64,000 nt of DNA from KK5 sp034043675 (GCF_034043675.1 NZ_JAXCLA010000003.1:496001-560000); one strand, 5' to 3'. Counted from the first letter of the stretch, positions 1-13,254 are shown. Numbers and translations are program-made. Notes: a model not told the origin generated them from the letters alone.

Positions 1-648
1 GGCGAGCTGCTGGCGCAGCAGCTCGGCCAGGTCGCACAGCTGCCGGTCGGCACGCGCCACGTCCTCGTACATCGTGGCGGAGATCAGGTTGAGCGTGTTG
101 AACAGGAAGTGCGGCTGGACCTGCTCGGCCAGGCGGGCCAGCTTGGCCTCGGCCAGCTCGCCGCGCAGCGCCTGCAACTCGCGCTCGCGCTGCTGGCCCT
201 CCAGCCACAGCTGCAGGCCATGGCAGATGGCAACGATCAGCGCATAGCTGACCAGGTCCTTGCCGATCTCGTAGCCCAGCACGTCCAGCCAGCCGCCCGG
301 CTCGTAGCGCACGCCCGCCAGGGCGTAGACGGCGAAGCGCAGGCCGAACATGCCGGCCACGTGGGCAAGCGAGAACAGCAGCCAACCCGCCAGGTGCCGA
401 CCGATGAAGATGGGCCACGGCCGCGTGCGCGTTCTCTTGTGCCAGCGGTACACGAGTGGGATCAGCACGCCGACGACCGCGGCCGAGCTGAACTCCCACA
501 GGAAGGGCTCCCAGGGATGCTGCCCCGTGTAGTGCTGGTATTCCGCCAGGCCCAGCAGCGTGCCGTTGGCGAGCATCAGGGCGATCAGGGCCCAGGTCGG
601 GAACCGGGAGCGTGGCGGGGATGGGGTTGTGGTCACGCCCGGGACCAT
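1..648 (-). CDS. Sensor histidine kinase, LytS/His_kinase type (3' part cut off)
   Basis: Partial: the frame is open from an ATG at 648 to the window edge (216 codons), so the ATP-binding C-terminus is missing. The N-terminal half has several hydrophobic segments, then a short linker (LEGQQRERELQALRGELAEAK) and the His_kinase hallmark QVQPHFLFNTLN around residue 180, with the phospho-accepting His in PHFLFN. This is the family that works with LytTR-type response regulators, and the partner would lie to the left of the window. It reads away from glpK with a 102-bp gap, so it is not part of the glycerol locus. The start is chosen as the only ATG ahead of the first membrane segment. Confidence 0.85.
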   Translation of the reverse strand, partial: MVPGVTTTPSPPRSRFPTWALIALMLANGTLLGLAEYQHYTGQHPWEPFLWEFSSAAVVGVLIPLVYRWHKRTRTRPWPIFIGRHLAGWLLFSLAHVAGMFGLRFAVYALAGVRYEPGGWLDVLGYEIGKDLVSYALIVAICHGLQLWLEGQQRERELQALRGELAEAKLARLAEQVQPHFLFNTLNLISATMYEDVARADRQLCDLAELLRQQLA

Positions 649-750
649 ACACCGGGGCTCATCGCTTGCCGCTGCGGTTCGCCCCGTGGGAGCCGCAACT
701 CAGCCCTTCTGCCAGGCATCGATGCATTGCGCCAAACGCGCGCCAAAGTG

Positions 751-2247
<1,497 letters not shown>

Positions 2248-2265
2248 GTCAGTGGAGTCTCCTTG

Positions 2266-3027
2266 TTATGTCCCTGCCACGACCAGTTCGACGCCGGCCT
2301 CTGTGAGCAATGCAGGGAAGGGTTCCGGCGGCGTTGCGTCGGTGAACAACAGATCCAGATGCTGCAGGCGACCCACCTCGGCCATCGCCGGGCGCTTGAA
2401 CTTGCTGTGGTCGGTGGCGAGCCACACCTCGCGCGAGTGCTCGATGATCGTGCGGGCCACCATCACCTCGCGGTAGTCGAAGTCGCGCAGCGAGCCGTCT
2501 TCCTCGATGCCGGAGATGCCGATCAGGCCGATGTCCACCTTGAACTGGCGGATGAAATCGACCGCGGCCTCGCCGATCACGCCGCGATCGCGCGGGCGCA
2601 CCATGCCGCCCACCATCACCAGCTCGCAGTCGGCGTTGTCGGACAGGATCATCGCCACGTTCAGGTTGTTGGTGATCACGCGCAGGCCGCGGTGGTGCAG
2701 CAGCTCGCGGGCCACGGCCTCGGTGGTGGTGCCGATGTTGAGGATCAGCGAGCAGCCGTGCGGAATGCGGGCCGCCACCGCGCGGGCGATGCGCGCCTTG
2801 CCTTCTGCGCCGATGGCCTGGCGCTGGCGGTAGGCGATGTTCTCGGTGGTGGAGGCCGGCACCCGCACGCCGCCGTGGAAGCGCGTGATCAGCCCGGCCT
2901 CGGCGAGGCGCTGCACGTCGCGCCGCACCGTCTGCAGGGTGACGCCGAAGCGCTCGGCCAGCGCCTCCACGCTGATGGAGCCGCGGGCGCGCACTTCGTT
3001 CAGCAGGTCGTTCTGGCGTGGATTCAT
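2266..3027 (-). CDS. glpR: DeoR-family repressor of the glycerol regulon
   Basis: A 253-aa DeoR/GlpR-type regulator. The N-terminal winged helix reads RQNDLLNEVRARGSISVEALAERFGVTLQTVRRDVQRL (given here as its ends: RQNDLLNEV and TVRRDVQRL), and the C-terminal phosphosugar-sensing domain carries LNIGTTTEAVARELL. Family members are relieved by glycerol 3-phosphate. Its position between glpK and the divergent glpD-STPQUV block strongly suggests it represses both. The 150-bp divergent gap holds repeated CGAA-type sites that are plausible operators. Confidence 0.92.
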   Translation of the reverse strand: MNPRQNDLLNEVRARGSISVEALAERFGVTLQTVRRDVQRLAEAGLITRFHGGVRVPASTTENIAYRQRQAIGAEGKARIARAVAARIPHGCSLILNIGTTTEAVARELLHHRGLRVITNNLNVAMILSDNADCELVMVGGMVRPRDRGVIGEAAVDFIRQFKVDIGLIGISGIEEDGSLRDFDYREVMVARTIIEHSREVWLATDHSKFKRPAMAEVGRLQHLDLLFTDATPPEPFPALLTEAGVELVVAGT

Positions 3028-3041
3028 GTGGGTTGGAATTT

Positions 3042-3158
3042 AAAACGAACGAAAACGAAACAACAACGGGATAACCCTGGATGAAATCGCGCCGATTGGA
3101 GATACAAAAGAAAAGAGAAGAAAACAAACGCGCACAAAAGCAAGCGCGCCCTTCGTTC
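3042..3158. promoter_or_regulatory. Divergent glpR/glpD control region with repeated CGAA sites
   Basis: The gap between the glpR start (3027) and the glpD start (3178) is AT-rich relative to its surroundings. It holds a tandem tract AAAACGAACGAAAACGAAAC (3042-3061). An exact inverted partner of its GAACGAA core (3047-3053), TTCGTTC, lies at 3152-3158 just before the glpD ribosome site. DeoR-family proteins often bind TTTCG/CGAAA-like half-sites, so these are candidate GlpR operators about 105 bp apart. Operator function is inferred from sequence and position only. Confidence 0.5.
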
Positions 3159-3177
3159 CCGCAGGAGACAACAGCCG

Positions 3178-4763
3178 GTGAATGCTGCTGAGGTGGAGAT
3201 GATGTCCATGAATGCTGACGAGGAAGCCTTCGACGTGCTCGTCGTCGGCGGCGGCATCAATGGCGCCGGCATTGCGCGCGACCTGGCCGGCCGCGGCTGG
3301 CGCGTGATGCTGGCCGAGCGGGATGACCTGGCCGCGCACACCTCCTCCTCGTCCACCAAGCTGATCCACGGCGGGCTGCGCTACCTGGAGTACTACGAGT
3401 TCTCGCTGGTGCGCAAGGCGCTGCAGGAACGCGAGGTGCTGCTGCGCAGCGCGCCGCACATCATCCGCCCACTGCGCTTTGTGATGCCGCATGACGCGGC
3501 GATGCGCCCGGCCTGGATGGTGCGCATGGGCCTGTTCCTCTACGACCATCTCGCGCGCCGCGAGGTGCTGCCCGGCTCGGCCGGCCTGGATCTGCGCCGC
3601 TCGCCCTTCGGTGCGCCGCTGAAGAGCCGCTACACGCGCGGCTTCGTCTACTCGGACGGCTGGGTGGACGATGCTCGCCTGGTCGTGCTGAATGCGCTGG
3701 ACGCGCGTGACAAGGGCGCCGAGGTGCTGACCCGCAGCACCGTCACCGCCGCGCAGCGCGGGCCGGACGGCTGGACCGCCACGGTGGATACGCCGCGTGG
3801 CCCGCGCCGGGTGCGCGCCCGGGCGCTGGTCAACGCCGCAGGCCCCTGGGCCGAGGCCTTCCTGCGCGGCGTGGCTCGCCCGGCCGGGCACGAGACGTTG
3901 GCGACCAAGAGCCTGCGCCTGGTCAAGGGCAGCCACATTGTCGTGCGGCAGTGCTTCACCCACGACCACGCCTACATCTTCCAGAACCCCGACAAGCGCA
4001 TCATCTTCGCCATCCCCTTCGAGGGCGAGTTCACCCTGATCGGCACGACCGACATGGAGCTGCCCGCCGCCGCGGCCATGGAGCATGCGCGGCACATCGA
4101 CGAGGCGGAGGTCGACTACCTCTGCGAGCAGGCCAGCCGCTATTTCGAGAAGCCGGTGACCCGCTCCGACGTGGTGTGGAGCTATGCCGGCGTGCGGCCG
4201 CTGCTGGACGATGCGGCGGGCGACCCCTCCGCCGTCACCCGCGACTACCTGCTGGAAACCCACGCCGACGGTGGCGCGCCGCTGCTCTCGGTATGGGGCG
4301 GCAAGATCACCACCTTCCGCAAGCTGTCTGAGGACGCGGCCGACCTGATCGGCCAGATGCTCGGCGAGCAGCGCCCGGCCTGGACGGAGAAGGCCGCCAT
4401 GCCCGGCGGCGACCTGCGCGAATGGATCGGCGCGCCGCGCCGGCCCGATGCGGATTTCGAGCGCCTGGTGCAGGCGATCGGCCAGCGCCACGCCTGGCTG
4501 CCCGCCGCGTTGGCACGGCGCCTGGCGCGCGCCTACGGCAGTCGGGTCGGCCGGGTGATCGGCGGCGCGGATTCACTGGCCGGGCTGGGGCAGGAAGTGG
4601 CGCCCGGCCTGCACGAGGCCGAGCTGCGCTACCTCGTGCGCGAGGAATGGGCCTGCGCCGCGGAGGACGCGCTCTGGCGCCGATCGAAGCTGGGCCTGCA
4701 CTACAGCGAGGCCCAGCGGCAGGCGGTGCATGACTGGTTCACCAAGCAGGAAGAGACGACGCA

Positions 4764-4773
<10 letters not shown>
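3178..4773 (+). CDS. glpD: Aerobic glycerol-3-phosphate dehydrogenase
   Basis: FAD-dependent, membrane-associated oxidation of sn-glycerol 3-phosphate to dihydroxyacetone phosphate, passing electrons to quinone. Length 531 aa, normal. The FAD dinucleotide fold is VLVVGGGINGAGIARDLAGRG near residues 19-39, and the family signature TKLIHGGLRYLEYYEFSLV follows. The start is a GTG at 3178 with AGGAG 10 bp upstream. In-frame ATGs at 3199, 3202 and 3208 are alternatives, and the one at 3208 has GGTGGAG at a usable distance. The 3' end overlaps glpS by 10 bp, placing glpD at the head of the importer operon. Confidence 0.96.
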
Positions 4774-5833
<1,060 letters not shown>

Positions 5834-5834
<1 letters not shown>

Positions 5835-6921
5835 TGGCCCGCATCGACCTCGACCTGGCCCACAGCTACCGGCCGAACCCGCAGCAGGACAGCGACTACG
5901 CGCTGCTGCCGCTGAAGATGACCTTCGAGGACGGCGGCGCCTATGCGCTGCTGGGCCCCTCGGGCTGCGGCAAGACGACGATGCTGAACATCATCTCGGG
6001 GCTGGTGCAGCCCTCGCAGGGGACGGTCAGCTTCGACGGGCGCGATGTGACGGCGCTCTCGCCCCAGCAGCGCAATATCGCGCAGGTGTTCCAGTTCCCG
6101 GTCATCTACGACACGATGACGGTGGCCGAGAACCTCGCCTTCCCGCTGAAGAACCGCGGCGTGCCGGCCGATCGCATCAAGGCCCGCGTCGGCCGCATCG
6201 CCGAGATGCTGGAACTGAGCGGCCAACTGAACCAGCGCGCCGCAGGATTGGCGGCCGATGCCAAGCAGAAAATCTCGCTGGGCCGTGGCCTGGTGCGGGA
6301 GGACGTGTCGGCCGTGCTGTTCGACGAGCCGCTGACGGTGATCGACCCGCACCTGAAGTGGCAGCTGCGCCGCAAGCTCAAGCAGATCCACCACGAGCTG
6401 AAGCTCACGCTGATCTACGTGACGCACGACCAGGTGGAGGCGCTGACCTTCGCCGAACAGATCGTCGTGATGAGCCAGGGCCGCGCGGTGCAGGTGGGCT
6501 CGGCGGACCAGCTGTTCGAGCGGCCGCAGCACCAGTTCGTCGGCCACTTCATCGGCTCGCCGGGCATGAACTTCCTGCCGGCGCGCTGGCGGGCCGGCGT
6601 GCTGACGGTGGCGGGGCAGGACCTGGCGCTCGACGCGCCGGGACTGGCCGCCCATCCGACGCTGACACTGGGCGTGCGCCCCGAGTACGTCACGCTCGCC
6701 GCGCCCGGCGCCGCGAATGCACTGCGTGCCCGTGTGGCCCGCTTGCAGGACGTCGGCACCTATTGGCTTGTCACGGCTGCGCTGGGCGATCAGAGGGTGC
6801 GCCTGCGGCTGCCTGCCGAGGCCGTGCCGCCGGCAGAGGGCAGCGAGATCGGCCTGCAGCTGCTCGGCACCCACACCTGTTTCTATGGCGCGGACGAGCG
6901 CCTGATCGAGGAGGCTCGCGC

Positions 6922-6925
<4 letters not shown>
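5834..6925 (+). CDS. glpT: Glycerol ABC importer, ATP-binding subunit GlpT
   Basis: Second MalK-like ATPase (363 aa). It starts at the ATG at 5834, which overlaps the glpS stop in TGATG. The same frame is open upstream but only as overlap with glpS. Walker A GPSGCGKT (41-48), Q-loop Q87, Walker B AVLFDE with catalytic E165, and switch H198 in YVTHDQ are intact. The signature LSGGQ is replaced by LAADA (139-143), followed by KQKISLGRG. Paired with GlpS this gives one complete and one degenerate ATP site. C-terminal TOBE-like region after about residue 240. Confidence 0.93.
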
Positions 6926-7804
<879 letters not shown>

Positions 7805-7812
<8 letters not shown>

Positions 7813-8617
7813 GAACCGCTTCCACAAGCGCTCGATCTTCCTGATCCTCTACCTCGTCTTCGCCCTGCTGCCCATCTACTGGATGGTCAACATGAGCTTC
7901 AAGACGAACGAGGAGATCGTCGCTCACTTCAGCCTGCTGCCGCAGCACTTCACCTGGGCCAACTACCGCACGATCTTCACCGACGAGTCCTGGTACTCGG
8001 GCTACATCAACAGCCTGAGCTACGTGGCGATCAACGTGGTGATCTCGGTCACCGTGGCGCTGCCGGCGGCCTATGCCTTCAGCCGCTGGAGCTTCCTGGG
8101 CGACAAGCATGTGTTCTTCTGGCTGCTGACCAACCGCATGACGCCGCCGGCGGTCTTCCTGCTGCCCTTCTTCCAGCTCTACTCGACCGTCGGCCTGATG
8201 GACACCTACCTCGGCGTGGCCCTGGCCCACCTGGTGTTCAACGTGCCGCTGGCGGTGTGGATCCTGGAAGGCTTCATGAGCGGCATCCCGCGCGAGATCG
8301 ACGAGACGGCCTACATCGACGGCTACTCCTTCCCGCGCTTCTTCCTGACCATCTTCCTGCCGCTGATCAAGGCCGGCGTCGGCGTGACGGCTTTCTTCTG
8401 CTTCATGTTCAGCTGGGTGGAGCTGCTGCTGGCGCGCACGCTGACCAGCGTCAATGCCAAGCCCATCGTCGCGACGATGACGCGCACCGTCAGCGCCGCC
8501 GGCATGGACTGGGCGACGCTCGCCGCCGCCGGCGTGCTGACGATCGTGCCGGGTGCCATCGTAATCTGGTTCGTGCGCCACTACATCGCAAAAGGATTTG
8601 CGATGGGGAGAGTCTGA
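7805..8617 (+). CDS. glpQ: Glycerol ABC importer, permease GlpQ
   Basis: MalG/UgpE-type permease, 270 aa, six predicted membrane segments beginning with FLILYLVFALLPIYWMVNM. The coupling loop is DETAYIDGYSFPRFFLTIFL. It overlaps glpP by 8 bp and ends in TGATG with glpU. The name follows the rhizobial importer nomenclature and must not be confused with the periplasmic glycerophosphodiesterase also called GlpQ. Confidence 0.92.
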
Positions 8618-8925
8618 TGTTCGATTGGATGGTCTGGACCACCCCGGTGGCCGTGTTCTTCAGCTGCATCGTGCTGATGCTGGCCGTGATGACCGTGTGG
8701 GAGATGAAGTCGCCCACCACGCTGCGAAAGGGCTGGCTGCCGATGCAGACGACGCGCGGCGACCGGCTCTTCGTCGGCCTCTTGAGCGCCGCCTACATCA
8801 ACCTCGCCTTCATCGGCCTCGCCGGGCAACTGCAGGAATGGCTGCACCTGGAGGAGGAGCCCAGCATCTGGTGGGGCACGGGGCTCTCGGCCCTCGTGCT
8901 GCTGCTGGTGATGCGCCGAGGCTGA
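8617..8925 (+). CDS. glpU: Small membrane protein of the glycerol importer (DUF2160)
   Basis: A 102-aa protein with three hydrophobic segments (about residues 8-28, 50-72 and 84-100). It starts at an ATG at 8617 overlapping the glpQ stop. Small DUF2160 proteins sit at this place in glpSTPQUV operons; their role is not settled, but conserved position and coupling suggest a subunit or assembly factor of the importer. No catalytic residues are evident. Confidence 0.85.
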   Translation: MFDWMVWTTPVAVFFSCIVLMLAVMTVWEMKSPTTLRKGWLPMQTTRGDRLFVGLLSAAYINLAFIGLAGQLQEWLHLEEEPSIWWGTGLSALVLLLVMRRG

Positions 8926-9054
8926 GTCGAGTTTTTCGGGAATCCGGCCAGCGCTTCCCCGCGGCCGTGGTGAACCCTCAGTGAATGAGAAGCGGGGAAG
9001 CAAGCAAAGCAGTCACGCAGTCTGTTCAAGATCAACCCATCAGGAGACACGCAG

Positions 9055-10785
9055 ATGAAGAAGATGCATGCAATCGCACTGGCCGCCGCCGCCTGCGCGA
9101 TGGCCGGCCATGCCCAGGCCGGCGAGGCCGAGGCCAAGAAGTGGATCGACAGCGAGTTCCAGCCGTCCACGCTCAATAAAGACCAGCAGATGGCCGAGAT
9201 GAAATGGTTCATCGAGGCGGCCCAGAAGCTGCAGGCCAAGGGCGTGAAGGAGATCACCGTCGTCTCCGAGACGCTGACCACGCACGAGTACGAGAGCAAG
9301 ACGCTGGCCAAGGCCTTCACCGAGATCACCGGCATCAAGGTCAAGCACGACCTGCTGCAGGAAGGCGACGTGGTCGAGAAGCTGCAGACCTCGATGCAGT
9401 CCGGCAAGTCCATCTACGACGGCTGGATCAACGACTCCGACCACATCGGCACCCACTACCGCTACGGCACGGCGCTAGCGCTGACCGACCAGATGGCCGG
9501 CCCCTGGAAGGAGTACACCAACCCGGGCCTGGACCTGAAGGACTTCATCGGCACCAGCTTCACGACGGCGCCGGACGGCAAGATGTACCAGCTGCCCGAC
9601 CAGCAGTTCGCCAACCTCTACTGGTTCCGCGCCGACCTGTTCGCGCGCAAGGACCTGCAGGACAAGTTCAAGGCCAAGTATGGCTACGAGCTGGGCGTGC
9701 CTCTGAACTGGAGCGCCTACGAGGACATCGCCGCCTTCTTCTCCGAAGACGTGAAGACGCTCGACGGCAAGCCCATCTACGGCCACATGGACTACGGCAA
9801 AAAGGACCCGTCGCTGGGTTGGCGCTTCACCGATGCGTGGCTGTCGATGGCCGGCGAGGCCGACATCGGCATCCCCAACGGCCTGCCGGTCGACGAGTGG
9901 GGCATCCGCGTGGCGGACGACAAGTGCACGCCGGTCGGTGCCTCGGTGGCCCGCGGCGGCGCCACCAATTCGCCGGCCGCCGTGTTCGCGCTGACCAAGT
10001 ACATCGACTGGATGAAGAAGTACGCGCCCAAGGAAGCGATGGGCATGACCTTCGGCGAAAGCGGCCCGGTGCCGGCACAGGGTCAGATCGCGCAGCAGAT
10101 CTTCTGGTACACCGCCTTCACCGCCGACATGATCAAGGCCGGCTTGCCGGTCGTGAATGCCGACGGCACGCCCAAGTGGCGCATGGCCCCGGGCCCCAAC
10201 GGCCCGTACTGGAAGAACGGCATGCAGAACGGCTACCAGGACGTGGGTTCCTGGACCTTCCTGAAGTCCAACGAGGCCAATCGCACGGCCGCCGCCTGGC
10301 TCTACGCGCAGTTCGTGACGGCCAAGACCACCTCGCTGAAGAAGTCCATCACCGGCCTGACCTTCATCCGCGACAGCGACATCCGCAGCGACTACTTCAC
10401 CAAGAACGCGTCCAAGTACGGCGGCCTGATCGAGTTCTACCGCAGCCCCGCGCGCGTGGCCTGGACGCCGACCGGCAACAACGTGCCCGACTATCCGAAG
10501 CTCGCGCAGCTCTGGTGGAAGAACGTGGCCGTGGCCGTGACCGGCGAGAAGACGCCGCAGCAGGCGATGGACAACCTGGCCAACGAGATGGACGACGTGA
10601 TGTCCCGTCTGCAGCGCGCCGGCATGGCCCACTGCGCGCCCAAGCTCAACCCGAAGAGCGACCCGAGCAAGTGGCTCTCCGACAAGGGCGCGCCGTGGAA
10701 GAAGCTGGACAACGAGAAGCCGAAGGGCGAGACGATCAACTACGACAAGCTCGTAGGCGCGTGGAAGGAAGGCCGAGTGAGGTAA
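9055..10785 (+). CDS. glpV: Glycerol ABC importer, periplasmic binding protein
   Basis: Large extracellular solute-binding protein (576 aa) with a Sec signal peptide MKKMHAIALAAAACAMAGHAQA. A good ribosome site (CAGGAGA) lies about 8 bp before the ATG. Family-1-like binding proteins deliver ligand to MalF/MalG-type permeases, here GlpP/GlpQ. The 129-bp gap after glpU is the largest within the operon and could hold a processing site or extra promoter, since binding proteins are usually needed in excess. Last gene of the block. Confidence 0.93.
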   Translation: MKKMHAIALAAAACAMAGHAQAGEAEAKKWIDSEFQPSTLNKDQQMAEMKWFIEAAQKLQAKGVKEITVVSETLTTHEYESKTLAKAFTEITGIKVKHDLLQEGDVVEKLQTSMQSGKSIYDGWINDSDHIGTHYRYGTALALTDQMAGPWKEYTNPGLDLKDFIGTSFTTAPDGKMYQLPDQQFANLYWFRADLFARKDLQDKFKAKYGYELGVPLNWSAYEDIAAFFSEDVKTLDGKPIYGHMDYGKKDPSLGWRFTDAWLSMAGEADIGIPNGLPVDEWGIRVADDKCTPVGASVARGGATNSPAAVFALTKYIDWMKKYAPKEAMGMTFGESGPVPAQGQIAQQIFWYTAFTADMIKAGLPVVNADGTPKWRMAPGPNGPYWKNGMQNGYQDVGSWTFLKSNEANRTAAAWLYAQFVTAKTTSLKKSITGLTFIRDSDIRSDYFTKNASKYGGLIEFYRSPARVAWTPTGNNVPDYPKLAQLWWKNVAVAVTGEKTPQQAMDNLANEMDDVMSRLQRAGMAHCAPKLNPKSDPSKWLSDKGAPWKKLDNEKPKGETINYDKLVGAWKEGRVR

Positions 10786-10850
10786 CGGTGCCCCTCGCCC
10801 AGGCGCGCCTCGCTGGACGCGGGCGCGTCTGGTCGGTCCCCCAAGGGAAC

Positions 10851-10887
10851 GGCGGCACTCGCGGCATCGAGCCGCGAGCATGCCGCC
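10851..10887. repeat. Long hairpin downstream of glpV
   Basis: Arms GGCGGCA (10851-10857) and CTCGCGGC (10858-10865) pair with GCCGCGAG (10871-10878) and TGCCGCC (10881-10887). This gives 15 bp with a 5-nt loop and a 2-nt bulge (10879-10880), 65 bp after the glpV stop. There is no T-tract, so it is not a classical intrinsic terminator. It may protect the 3' end of the glycerol mRNA or be a REP-like element. Confidence 0.55.
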
Positions 10888-10945
10888 AGTGGGCCGGCTT
10901 GGGAGCGGCCCGGCGCTCGGCCCGGAATGCGACCTACGATGAGGC

Positions 10946-11650
10946 ATGAAGATCACCTTCCGCTGCGACCCATCGTTGATCGAGCTGCTGCCGAGGCCGG
11001 TTCCGGCCAAGGCGGCGCTCCCCGCCTGGCTGCGCGAGATGGCGCCGCGCATGCCCTCGCCGGTGCACGGCCGGGCGATCCGCACCGTCAAGCAGTGCCC
11101 GCCCTTCGTCGACGCGATGACGCACGGCTTCATGATCCTGCTGCCCTGCGACGTGCGCGTGGCTCAGGGTCGCTTCGAATGGGACTGGCCGCTGCCGCCG
11201 CTGGCGCTCGACAACCATCCCCGCGCGCCGCTGAGCTTCCACGTGCCCGAACAGATCGCCGGCTCGCCGCTGGCGCAGGGCGGGCAGTCGGCGGTCAAGT
11301 TCAACAGCTTCTGGACCATCGAGCTGGAGCCCGGCTGGTCGCTGATGGCCGTGCATCCGGTCAACCGGCTGGACCTGCCGTTCCGCCTGCTCAGCGGCCT
11401 GGTCGATGCCGACCGCTTCCACGAGGTGGGCATCAACTTCCCGGCGCTGTGGACCGATGAAGGCTTCGAAGGCGTGCTGCCGCGCGGTACGCCGATCGCG
11501 CAGTGCTATCCGGTGCCGCGTGGCGGGGCGGATGAACTGATCTGCGAACCGATGTCTGATGAGCGGCAGCAGGGCTACGAGACGCTCGCCGCGAAGATCA
11601 TGGCGGGGCCGGGCGTCTACCGCAAAGGCTTCCGACGCAAGTCAGGCTGA
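10946..11650 (+). CDS. Conserved hypothetical protein, DUF6065-like
   Basis: A 234-aa soluble protein with no signal peptide or membrane segment. The region RTVKQCPPFVDAMTHGFMIL followed by LPCDV, and later HPVNRLDLPFRLLSGLVDAD, resemble what I recall of DUF6065 proteins; the assignment is from memory and tentative. Function unknown. It is preceded by TACGAT at 10935-10940, only 5 bp before the ATG, with no clear Shine-Dalgarno. Its 3' end overlaps the convergent TPR gene by 9 bp. Confidence 0.7.
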   Translation: MKITFRCDPSLIELLPRPVPAKAALPAWLREMAPRMPSPVHGRAIRTVKQCPPFVDAMTHGFMILLPCDVRVAQGRFEWDWPLPPLALDNHPRAPLSFHVPEQIAGSPLAQGGQSAVKFNSFWTIELEPGWSLMAVHPVNRLDLPFRLLSGLVDADRFHEVGINFPALWTDEGFEGVLPRGTPIAQCYPVPRGGADELICEPMSDERQQGYETLAAKIMAGPGVYRKGFRRKSG

Positions 11651-12187
11651 AGCGGCCGCCAGCGCCGCGCGCAGATCATCGAGCTTCAACCACATGCGCC
11701 CACTGCCGGGCGTGGCCAATGCATGGGCGATGCGGCCGAAGGTCTCTTCGGGGCGCAACCGCCAGGCGCGGCCGTAGGCCGTCATCGCTTCGTCGATGCG
11801 CCCCTGCTCCTGCATCGCGATGCCGAGGTTGACCTGGGCCTCGGCGCGCTGGGGCGCCCACTTCACCACCTGCTGCAGCGCCGCGATCTCGCCATCGCGG
11901 TCGCGTGCTTCATGGCGCTGCAGCGAGAGCTGGAAGAAGGCTTCGCCAGCGAGTTGCTGCGTGGGCGAATGGACGGGCCGCAGCGCGAGGCTGGCCTCGG
12001 CATTGCTCGCAGCCTCGGCAATCCGGCCTTCCTGCAGATCCAGCAGTGCTAGCAACTGCAGCACGGCCGGATGTGACGGAAATGAAGTCTGAGCTTGTTC
12101 GCAAAGACGCCGCGCCTGGCCGCGTTGACCGGCGTTGACCAAGGATATGGCTTGAGCCATCAGTGCTTCGGGGGTGAGAGCAGGCAT
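11642..12187 (-). CDS. TPR-repeat protein
   Basis: A 181-aa protein of tetratricopeptide-like helical repeats: GQRGQARRLCEQAQTSFPSH, an EGRIAEAASNAEASLALRP repeat, and QGRIDEAMTAYGRAWRLRPE. No signal peptide; probably a cytoplasmic scaffold. The start at 12187 (MPALTPEALM) is preferred over the longer frame to 12262, whose extra residues look non-coding. No functional partner is evident. It is divergent from the PEP-CTERM gene across a 218-bp, relatively AT-rich gap in which I see no clear operator. Confidence 0.8.
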   Translation of the reverse strand: MPALTPEALMAQAISLVNAGQRGQARRLCEQAQTSFPSHPAVLQLLALLDLQEGRIAEAASNAEASLALRPVHSPTQQLAGEAFFQLSLQRHEARDRDGEIAALQQVVKWAPQRAEAQVNLGIAMQEQGRIDEAMTAYGRAWRLRPEETFGRIAHALATPGSGRMWLKLDDLRAALAAASA

Positions 12188-12405
12188 AGGTCTGGACTCC
12201 AGCCGTCGGTGGGAGTTGCAAACGCGACGATGAAAACAAGCTGATTTACCCGGATCCCCCACGAACGGGCGGGCTCGAAAACGCTAGTTCGACCTGCAGT
12301 AGCAGCCGCTACATTCGGCGCCGGCTTTACGAAAGGCAACAGGTGAGTCATGAGTTCCTGGCGCATCTGGGTCGCTTGTTCGTCACTTCCGGGAGATCTA
12401 TCACT

Positions 12406-13254
12406 ATGAAACAAGCACACATCGTCGTGCGCGCCGCTATCGCGGTGACGCTCTTGTCGAGCCTAGCAGTTCCAGCGCTCGCCGTTACACAAGGAAGCCT
12501 GACGCTGTCCGGCTTCTCTTACACATTAAAGGACCTCAATGCGGCAGACGGTCTGGCGCCGACGCTGAATTGGACAGAATCGTATCTGTACGCAAGCGCT
12601 AGCGATTCGCGGCAGTCCGGCTGGACGTTGTCTGGTTCGGAGTTGAGCAGTGACTGGCAGTACAGCGGAGAAAACGTTCAGTACAGCCAGTCAGCATCCG
12701 TGAATGTGTCGTCGCCGCTGGGATTTGCTGGGGGCTCGGCTTCGGTAGATGGTCATGCGCCAAGCGTACTGTCCATCGGCACGGATTTGATGGCCGGGAC
12801 CACCGGCTCTGCAGTTATCAATTCCACGCATGTATTCACGCTGACCGCCAATACCCAGGTGACACTCGGTTTCGACGTGAGCGGTGCGCTAGTAGGCAGT
12901 GGCAATACGAGCGGCTGGATGCCATCTCTATACGGCGCCTCGACGTATGAGCAGCAGTCTTCTCTGAACTACACCGCGCGACTTGGTGTGGACGGTGCTG
13001 GGGTCAACTTCATCGGCGACGCAAGTAGCTGGTGGACTGACGCCGCGAATCCATACGAAGTCATCCTTGATGGTCAGAGATTGCAGGTGACTTTCAGCAA
13101 CAAAGGCACGACGACTCGGGAGTACACGCTGGACGTCAGCCTCCTCCTTTACGGGACCGACGTCGCGGCGCCCGTGCCAGAGCCAGCCACGTATGCGCTG
13201 ATGATTCTTGGCCTCGTTGCTATCGGCGGCGCCGCGAAGCGACGCCGCGGCTGA
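12406..13254 (+). CDS. PEP-CTERM sorted exported protein
   Basis: 282 aa. The signal peptide (MKQAHIVVRAAIAVTLLSSL, then AVPALA) is followed by a Ser/Gly/Thr-rich beta-type body. The C-terminal sorting tail has VPEPATYALM (the PEP motif), a hydrophobic stretch and a basic end KRRRG. Such tails are cut by an exosortase, which is not in this window. GGGAGA 10 bp upstream supports the ATG at 12406 over the GTG at 12343. The body is visibly less GC-rich than its neighbours, which may reflect relaxed selection or transfer. Confidence 0.9.
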   Translation: MKQAHIVVRAAIAVTLLSSLAVPALAVTQGSLTLSGFSYTLKDLNAADGLAPTLNWTESYLYASASDSRQSGWTLSGSELSSDWQYSGENVQYSQSASVNVSSPLGFAGGSASVDGHAPSVLSIGTDLMAGTTGSAVINSTHVFTLTANTQVTLGFDVSGALVGSGNTSGWMPSLYGASTYEQQSSLNYTARLGVDGAGVNFIGDASSWWTDAANPYEVILDGQRLQVTFSNKGTTTREYTLDVSLLLYGTDVAAPVPEPATYALMILGLVAIGGAAKRRRG

